This document shows, piece by piece, positions 13,281-17,181 of a DNA stretch of 17,181 bases. Position numbers and translations under genes: made by a program. Within the stretch, counting starts at the first letter, position 1; each line of letters opens with the position of its first letter. Under the pieces are notes generated by a model. That model made no database searches, had not been told where the DNA came from, and was given only the letters and a program-made list of their open reading frames with translations. The stretch spans positions 1-17,181 of the forward strand of contig CAMLNG010000019.1 of assembly GCA_946481195.1 (NCBI GenBank). The letters are read 5' to 3'. Origin of the DNA: an uncultured Chromatiaceae bacterium. Lineage in GTDB: Bacteria; Pseudomonadota; Gammaproteobacteria; Enterobacterales; Alteromonadaceae.

Positions 13281-14480
13281 ATGAGCAGTATCAGTACACA
13301 CGCAGAAACTCTATGTATTCATGCCGGCAAGACTTACGACACCCAGTTTGGTAGCCTCGCCACTCCGTTGTTTCAGACCTCCACTTTTGTTTTTGACAGT
13401 GCCGAGCAGGGCGCTGCCCGTTTTGCTGGTGAAGCAGAAGGTTTTATTTACACCCGGCTGGGCAATCCGACGACCCGCGAACTGGAATTAAAAGTAGCAG
13501 CGCTGGAGGGCATGGCAGACGGCGCTGCGACTGCCACCGGGATGGGGGCTGTTGCTGCAGCTACTTTGGCTTTTTTGCAGCAAGGTGACCATCTGATCGC
13601 CAGTAAAGCAATTTATGGCTGCAGCTTTGCCCTCTTTAATCACCAGTTCGCCCGTTACGGCATTGAAGTCAGTTTTGTCGATATGACAGACCATGCGGCG
13701 GTTGAAGCCGCGCGCCGCCCTAATACCAAAATGTTGTTTGCAGAGACCCCAATAAATCCCAATCTGGTGGTGCTTGATCTGGAGTTTCTTGGCCGGTTTT
13801 GCCGCCAGCACAATATTAAATCGGTGATTGATAACACTTTTCTGACGCCTTTGTTGCAGCAACCCGCTTTGTACGGCATCGATATTGTCATTCACAGCGC
13901 AACTAAATACCTCAACGGTCATGGCGACGTGGTGGCGGGCATTATTTTGTCTGATGCCGACACTATAAAAACCATCAAACTGACGACGCTGAAGGATATG
14001 GGCGCGACGATAAGCCCGCATGATGCCTGGCTGATCATCCGTGGCCTGAAAACGCTGTCCGTGCGAATGGAGCGCCATTGCCAAAATGCACAGAAGGTCG
14101 CTGAATATCTGCAGTCACATCCGGCAATTGCCACTGTGTATTATCCGGGACTGCAATCCCATCCCGGGCATCGTTTTCTCGGTACTCAGATGAAAGGCGC
14201 GGGTGGGGTGTTGGCGTTCGAACTCAAAGGCAGCCTCGATGATGGCCGCTATTTTATTAATCAATGTGCGCTGTTAAGCCTTGCCGTCAGCCTCGGTGAT
14301 GCCGAGTCCTTAATCCAGCATCCTGCGTCCATGACGCATAGTCCTTATACAGCAGAAGAGCGTCGTGCGGCCGGGATCAGTGATGGGCTCATCCGCATTT
14401 CAGTCGGGCTTGAACATGTAGACGACATCATTGCTGATATAGCACAGGCATTAGTAAAGATGCAGTTACAGCAGAAATAA
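13281..14480 (+). CDS. mdeA: Methionine gamma-lyase (PLP-dependent)
   Basis: This cytoplasmic PLP enzyme splits L-methionine into methanethiol, 2-oxobutyrate and ammonia. It has 399 residues (P. putida enzyme 398) and belongs to the Cys/Met-metabolism transsulfuration fold. The PLP lysine is Lys209 in SATKYLNGHGD, Asp184 should hold the pyridine nitrogen, and Tyr57/Arg59 (YTRLGNPT) should bind phosphate. Tyr112-Gly-Cys114 (IYGCSFA) and Lys238-Asp239 (LKDM) match P. putida Tyr114, Cys116, Lys240 and Asp241. That Cys separates methionine gamma-lyases from cystathionine synthases and lyases. SLGDAESLIQHPASMTHSPYT is also conserved. AGGT at 13273-13276 is a modest ribosome site. A related gamma-elimination role on homocysteine cannot be excluded. 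Confidence 0.88.
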   Translation: MSSISTHAETLCIHAGKTYDTQFGSLATPLFQTSTFVFDSAEQGAARFAGEAEGFIYTRLGNPTTRELELKVAALEGMADGAATATGMGAVAAATLAFLQQGDHLIASKAIYGCSFALFNHQFARYGIEVSFVDMTDHAAVEAARRPNTKMLFAETPINPNLVVLDLEFLGRFCRQHNIKSVIDNTFLTPLLQQPALYGIDIVIHSATKYLNGHGDVVAGIILSDADTIKTIKLTTLKDMGATISPHDAWLIIRGLKTLSVRMERHCQNAQKVAEYLQSHPAIATVYYPGLQSHPGHRFLGTQMKGAGGVLAFELKGSLDDGRYFINQCALLSLAVSLGDAESLIQHPASMTHSPYTAEERRAAGISDGLIRISVGLEHVDDIIADIAQALVKMQLQQK

Positions 14481-14519
14481 TGATTAAAATCAGATGGATG
14501 GAAGTTACCTCTGCAGCTG

Positions 14520-14537
14520 TGTATAAAAAAATGCACA
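14520..14537. promoter_or_regulatory. Candidate TyrR box upstream of phhA
   Basis: TGT (14520-14522), twelve bases and ACA (14535-14537) fit the frame of the TyrR box TGTAAA-N6-TTTACA with 9 of 12 informative bases. It sits in a longer dyad: 14513-14524 pairs with 14531-14542 around six A (two G-T pairs). No T-tract follows, so it is a poor terminator for the gene before. The centre is about 74 bases upstream of the inferred phhA start site, a usual place for an activator. Confidence 0.4.
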
Positions 14538-14567
14538 GTTGCAACGCTGCCAGTTTCGTCAGGCGGG

Positions 14568-14596
14568 TTAACAGCTTTCACTCAATCCACTAGGAT
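14568..14596 (+). promoter_or_regulatory. Candidate sigma-70 promoter of phhA
   Basis: TTAACA (14568-14573, 5 of 6), exactly 17 bases and TAGGAT (14591-14596, 4 of 6). Transcription would begin near 14603. That also rules out the in-frame ATG at 14595 as the phhA start if this promoter is used. Confidence 0.45.
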
Positions 14597-14651
14597 GCCT
14601 GCCATTCAGCCGCCCAACCGAGGTCGGCAAACAGAATTAACAGGTAGTAAC

Positions 14652-15443
14652 ATGACGACTTACGTATCCCGCCAGTCGGACTCAAATGGCATCATCGCCT
14701 GGTCTGACGACGAAAATCAGATTTGGGCTGATTTAATTCAGCGCCAGCTTGGCTGTATCAAAGGCAAAGCCTGTAACGAATATCTCGAAGGGTTGGAACG
14801 ACTGAATCTGCCCACCGATCGCATTCCACAACTCCATGAAGTTAACGCCGTGCTGGAAGCCACTACAGGCTGGCGCTGTGCTGAAGTTCCTGCACTGATT
14901 AGTTTTGACAAGTTTTTTGAACTGCTGGCCAGTAAACAATTTCCGGTTGCAACTTTTATCCGCAGCCGCGAAGAATTTGATTATCTGCAGGAACCCGATA
15001 TCTTTCACGAAATTTTTGGTCACTGCGCTATGTTGACCAATCCGGATTTCGCAGAATTCACTCACATCTATGGCAAGTTAGGTCTGGCTGCCAGCAAAGA
15101 AGACCGGGTGTATCTGGCGCGGTTATACTGGTTCACCATCGAGTTTGGTCTGATTGATACATCTGAAGGACTGCGGATTTATGGAGGCGGTATTTTATCG
15201 TCGCCAGGTGAAACCCAATATGCCATTCACTCTGATATCCCTGAGCGCAAAGTGCTGGATGCTGTCGATGTATTCCGCACGCCATACCGCATCGACATTA
15301 TGCAACCGATTTATTTCCGTATTCAGAGTATCCGTCAGCTGTTTGAAATTGCGCAGCAGGACCTGATGGCGCTGGTCCAGCAAGCGAAAGCTTTGGGATT
15401 ACATGCACCGAAATTTGCACCGAAACAGAAAAAAGCCAGTTAG
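14652..15443 (+). CDS. phhA: Phenylalanine 4-monooxygenase (phenylalanine hydroxylase)
   Basis: This iron- and tetrahydropterin-dependent enzyme hydroxylates L-phenylalanine to L-tyrosine with O2, the entry step of Phe catabolism. It has 263 residues (P. aeruginosa PhhA 262) and only the catalytic domain, as is normal in bacteria. Iron ligands are His119 and His124 in the motif HEIFGH, and Glu164 in YWFTIEFGL. The stretches RIPQL, TTGWR, FFELLASKQFPVATFIR, YLQEPDIFHEIFGHC, YGGGILSSPGET and RTPYRID are typical. AGGT (14642-14645) supports ATG 14652. An open in-frame ATG at 14595 would add 19 residues unlike the family and lies upstream of the likely transcription start. phhB follows after 52 bases. 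Confidence 0.97.
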   Translation: MTTYVSRQSDSNGIIAWSDDENQIWADLIQRQLGCIKGKACNEYLEGLERLNLPTDRIPQLHEVNAVLEATTGWRCAEVPALISFDKFFELLASKQFPVATFIRSREEFDYLQEPDIFHEIFGHCAMLTNPDFAEFTHIYGKLGLAASKEDRVYLARLYWFTIEFGLIDTSEGLRIYGGGILSSPGETQYAIHSDIPERKVLDAVDVFRTPYRIDIMQPIYFRIQSIRQLFEIAQQDLMALVQQAKALGLHAPKFAPKQKKAS

Positions 15444-15495
15444 TTTTAGTAGTTAAACTTCTGCCAAATTAAATCCAGTAACATTGAGAACAACG

Positions 15496-15834
15496 ATGAC
15501 AGAATTAGCCGTACAAAAATGTGAAGCCTGCCGTGCCGATGCGCCGCGTGTCTCTGATGACGAGTTGCCAGTGCTGATGCGCCAAATTCCCGATTGGGTA
15601 CCAGTGGTCCGGGACGGTATTTTGCAACTGGAGCGTGAGTACAAGTTCAAAAACTTCAAACTGGCCTGGGCTTTTCATCAGAAAGTTGCCGAAATGGCAG
15701 AGGAAGAAGGTCACCATCCGGCCTTATTGCTGGAGTGGGGCAAACTGACCGTGACCTGGTGGTCACACTCGATCAAAGGTTTGCATAAAAATGACTTCAT
15801 TTGTGCCGCCAAAACCGACGCTTTACTCGGCTAA
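15496..15834 (+). CDS. phhB: Pterin-4a-carbinolamine dehydratase
   Basis: This small enzyme dehydrates 4a-hydroxytetrahydropterin formed by PhhA, so that the cofactor can be reduced and reused. It has 112 residues (P. aeruginosa PhhB 118). The family motif EEEGHHP at 69-75 holds the His pair; [16 protein letters not shown] follows. The N-terminus has a CEAC motif (Cys9, Cys12) and the [20 protein letters not shown] segment, both shared with Pseudomonas PhhB. Start ATG 15496 is preferred over the in-frame TTG at 15484, because GAGAA (15486-15490) is well placed and the family begins here. It is probably transcribed with phhA, and a terminator closes the pair. Confidence 0.96.
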   Translation: MTELAVQKCEACRADAPRVSDDELPVLMRQIPDWVPVVRDGILQLEREYKFKNFKLAWAFHQKVAEMAEEEGHHPALLLEWGKLTVTWWSHSIKGLHKNDFICAAKTDALLG

Positions 15835-15850
15835 TTGGTGGTTGACGAAG

Positions 15851-15873
15851 AAGCTGCTACGGCAGCTTTTTTT
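15851..15873 (+). terminator. Intrinsic terminator after phhB
   Basis: AAGCTGC (15851-15857), loop TACG and GCAGCTT (15862-15868) run into seven T (15867-15873). It lies 17 bases after the phhB stop. It separates the phhAB transcript from tyrR, which therefore needs its own promoter. Confidence 0.9.
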
Positions 15874-15903
15874 GTCTATAAAATCCGGCCAAACTGCTAC
15901 TCT

Positions 15904-15921
15904 CGTTCACAATAGTTTACA
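15904..15921. promoter_or_regulatory. Candidate TyrR box upstream of tyrR (autoregulation)
   Basis: CGTTCA (15904-15909), six bases and TTTACA (15916-15921). The right half-site is perfect and the left has 3 of 6. The key G and C are separated by 14 bases as required. It lies between the phhB terminator and tyrR. TyrR represses its own gene in E. coli, so the place makes sense, but the match is partial. Confidence 0.4.
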
Positions 15922-15952
15922 AAAGAGCTGGTCTGAAGCGCGCGCAATGCCG

Positions 15953-15958
15953 TATGAT
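15953..15958 (+). promoter_or_regulatory. Possible -10 element for tyrR
   Basis: TATGAT has 5 of 6 consensus bases and lies 35 bases before the tyrR ATG. No good -35 box is seen 16-18 bases upstream (the sequence there is like TGGTCT), so the promoter would be weak or activator-dependent. Confidence 0.3.
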
Positions 15959-15992
15959 GCAAAGAGAGTCATCTAGTTGGGTTGTTATTCGC

Positions 15993-17181
15993 ATGCGCTT
16001 AGAAATCCATTGTCAGGACCGTGTTGGTATCGCCCAGGAAGTACTGAACATCCTGGTGCACTTTCAGATTGACCTGCGCGGTATTGAAGTTGATCCGGAG
16101 TTAGGCCGGATGTTTGTCGCTTTTCCCAGCGTCGATTTTGAGAAATTCCAGGAGCTGATGGCGAAGATTCGGCGCATTCCCGGCGTTGAAGACGTCAAAA
16201 CCACTGCGTTTATGCCATCAGAACGTGAACACAATGAGCTGTTTACCTTACTGAAGACCCTGCCAGATGGCGTTATCGCTATCGATACCAAAGCCAATGT
16301 CACTGTGATTAATGAAGCTGCGCTTGATGCGCTGACGTTGCAGCGTGACGAAGTGGTAGGGCTGCCGATCACGCCGTTAGTGAAAGGTTTTAATTTTCAG
16401 CGCTGGCTGGAAAGCGACGATGTGCTGGCGCAAACCCGAAAAATTGAAATTCATGGCAAAAAATTTATCGCAGATATTCTGCCGGTGATGGTACCGGCCG
16501 AAGCTGGTCATGAAATTCTGGCTGGCGCCGTTATCACATTAAAATCAGAAAGCCGGCTGGGTGAGCAAATGGTTGCTTTCAAAAAAGGCGACCAGGAAAG
16601 TTTTAATTCGATTCAGGCCAGCAGCAATCTGATGCGTAAAGTGGTGCGTGAAGCGAAAAAAATGGCCCAACTGGATGCACCGATATTAATTACCGGCGAA
16701 ACCGGTACCGGCAAAGAGCTGTTAGCACGGGCTTGCCACAGTGCCAGCAGCAGAGCCGGCAAGCCATTTCTGGCAGTCAACTGTGCGGCGTTGCCCGATA
16801 ATGTTGCTGAATCAGAATTGTTTGGTTATGGCCCTAATGCATTTCCCGGCACGACGGAAGGTAAAAAAGGCATTTTTGAGCAGGCCAACCGCGGCACCGT
16901 GTTTTTAGATGAAATTGGCGAAATGTCGCGCGAAATTCAGACCAAATTGCTGAGGTTTTTGCAGGACGGCAGTTTCCGCCGGGTTGCTGATGAAAATGAA
17001 GTCAAGGTTGATGTTCGGGTGATATGCACCACGCAAAAAGACTTACCGGGCATGGTGCAGGAAGGACGGTTCCGCGAAGATTTGTATTACCGGCTCAATG
17101 TGTTGACACTGATGTTACCGCCGCTACGTGACCGCAAGCAGGATATTGTGCCTTTGGCGGAACACTTTATGGCGCGCCTGT
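15993..17181 (+). CDS. tyrR: Transcriptional regulator TyrR (partial, C-terminus beyond window)
   Basis: TyrR senses aromatic amino acids and controls their transport, synthesis and catabolism. The first 396 codons are present and the frame runs off the right edge. It begins MRLEIHCQDRVGIAQEVLNI, an ACT domain (about 1-75) as in E. coli (MRLEVFCEDRLGLTRELLDL). A PAS-like domain (about 78-190, with KGFNFQRWLES) follows, then the AAA+ domain with Walker A GETGTGKE (235-242) and Walker B ending Asp306-Glu307, and the arm FREDLYYRLNVLTL. The GAFTGA loop is degenerate, NAFPGT at 282-287, so sigma-54 activation is unlikely. The helix-turn-helix is outside the window. Neighbouring phhAB are its natural targets; in Pseudomonas the homologue is PhhR. 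Confidence 0.95.
   Translation, partial: MRLEIHCQDRVGIAQEVLNILVHFQIDLRGIEVDPELGRMFVAFPSVDFEKFQELMAKIRRIPGVEDVKTTAFMPSEREHNELFTLLKTLPDGVIAIDTKANVTVINEAALDALTLQRDEVVGLPITPLVKGFNFQRWLESDDVLAQTRKIEIHGKKFIADILPVMVPAEAGHEILAGAVITLKSESRLGEQMVAFKKGDQESFNSIQASSNLMRKVVREAKKMAQLDAPILITGETGTGKELLARACHSASSRAGKPFLAVNCAALPDNVAESELFGYGPNAFPGTTEGKKGIFEQANRGTVFLDEIGEMSREIQTKLLRFLQDGSFRRVADENEVKVDVRVICTTQKDLPGMVQEGRFREDLYYRLNVLTLMLPPLRDRKQDIVPLAEHFMARL

Noticed and set aside
13488..14084. 198-codon antisense frame inside methionine gamma-lyase
   Set aside because: It mirrors a well-conserved gene on the other strand, has no family features and no ribosome site; it is a codon-usage shadow.
14513..14542. Hairpin after the methionine gamma-lyase gene as an intrinsic terminator
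   Set aside because: The A-run is in the loop and no T-tract follows the stem; a regulatory dyad is a better reading.
14595..14651. Longer phhA start at 14595
   Set aside because: The extra 19 residues are absent from PhhA proteins, and the likely transcription start is downstream of this ATG.

Overview
The window is chromosomal DNA from a gammaproteobacterium. The proteins look like those of the Alteromonadales/Rheinheimera/Shewanella-Vibrio side of the class: HU-beta is nearly identical to the enterobacterial protein, while the PhhA/PhhB/TyrR set resembles Pseudomonas and marine gammaproteobacteria. I cannot fix the genus from sequence alone. Base composition is moderate, genes are tightly packed, and I see no tRNA, rRNA, insertion sequence, prophage or CRISPR array. 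This is core-genome sequence; the interest lies in how known systems are wired together.

Layout. (1) Positions 1-2791, plus strand, protein quality control and nucleoid: the 3' end of lon, hupB (HU-beta) with its own promoter and terminator, and ppiD (inner-membrane periplasmic chaperone) with its own terminator. (2) Positions 2843-9214, minus strand: pspF followed by sapA-sapB-sapC-sapD-sapF. Every gene start overlaps the preceding stop, so the envelope-stress activator PspF and the whole Sap peptide ABC transporter form one apparent translationally coupled unit. (3) Positions 9399-13148, plus strand and divergent from pspF: pspA-pspB-pspC-ycjX-ycjF, the phage-shock module. A sigma-54-like promoter and a candidate PspF upstream site lie between pspF and pspA. 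(4) Positions 13281-14480: methionine gamma-lyase, behind a promoter overlapped by a MetJ-box-like sequence. (5) Positions 14652-17181: phhA (phenylalanine 4-hydroxylase), phhB (pterin carbinolamine dehydratase) with a terminator, and the first 396 codons of tyrR, which runs off the window.

How the parts work together. The Psp proteins sense and repair inner-membrane stress: PspA inhibits PspF and binds damaged membrane, PspB/C transmit the signal, and YcjX/YcjF are conserved partners of the regulon. Fusing sap to pspF suggests that a transporter linked to antimicrobial-peptide or polyamine handling is produced together with the stress activator. At the right-hand end, aromatic amino-acid catabolism (Phe to Tyr, with cofactor recycling) sits next to its likely regulator TyrR. 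TyrR-box-like dyads occur upstream of both phhA and tyrR.

No wholly unknown system is visible. The most noteworthy points are the pspF-sap coupling, a coherent split between one intact and one degenerate ATP site in SapD/SapF, a lipoprotein form of SapA, a PpiD whose parvulin domain keeps catalytic-type histidines, a strong hairpin across the pspA stop codon, and the candidate MetJ and TyrR operators.
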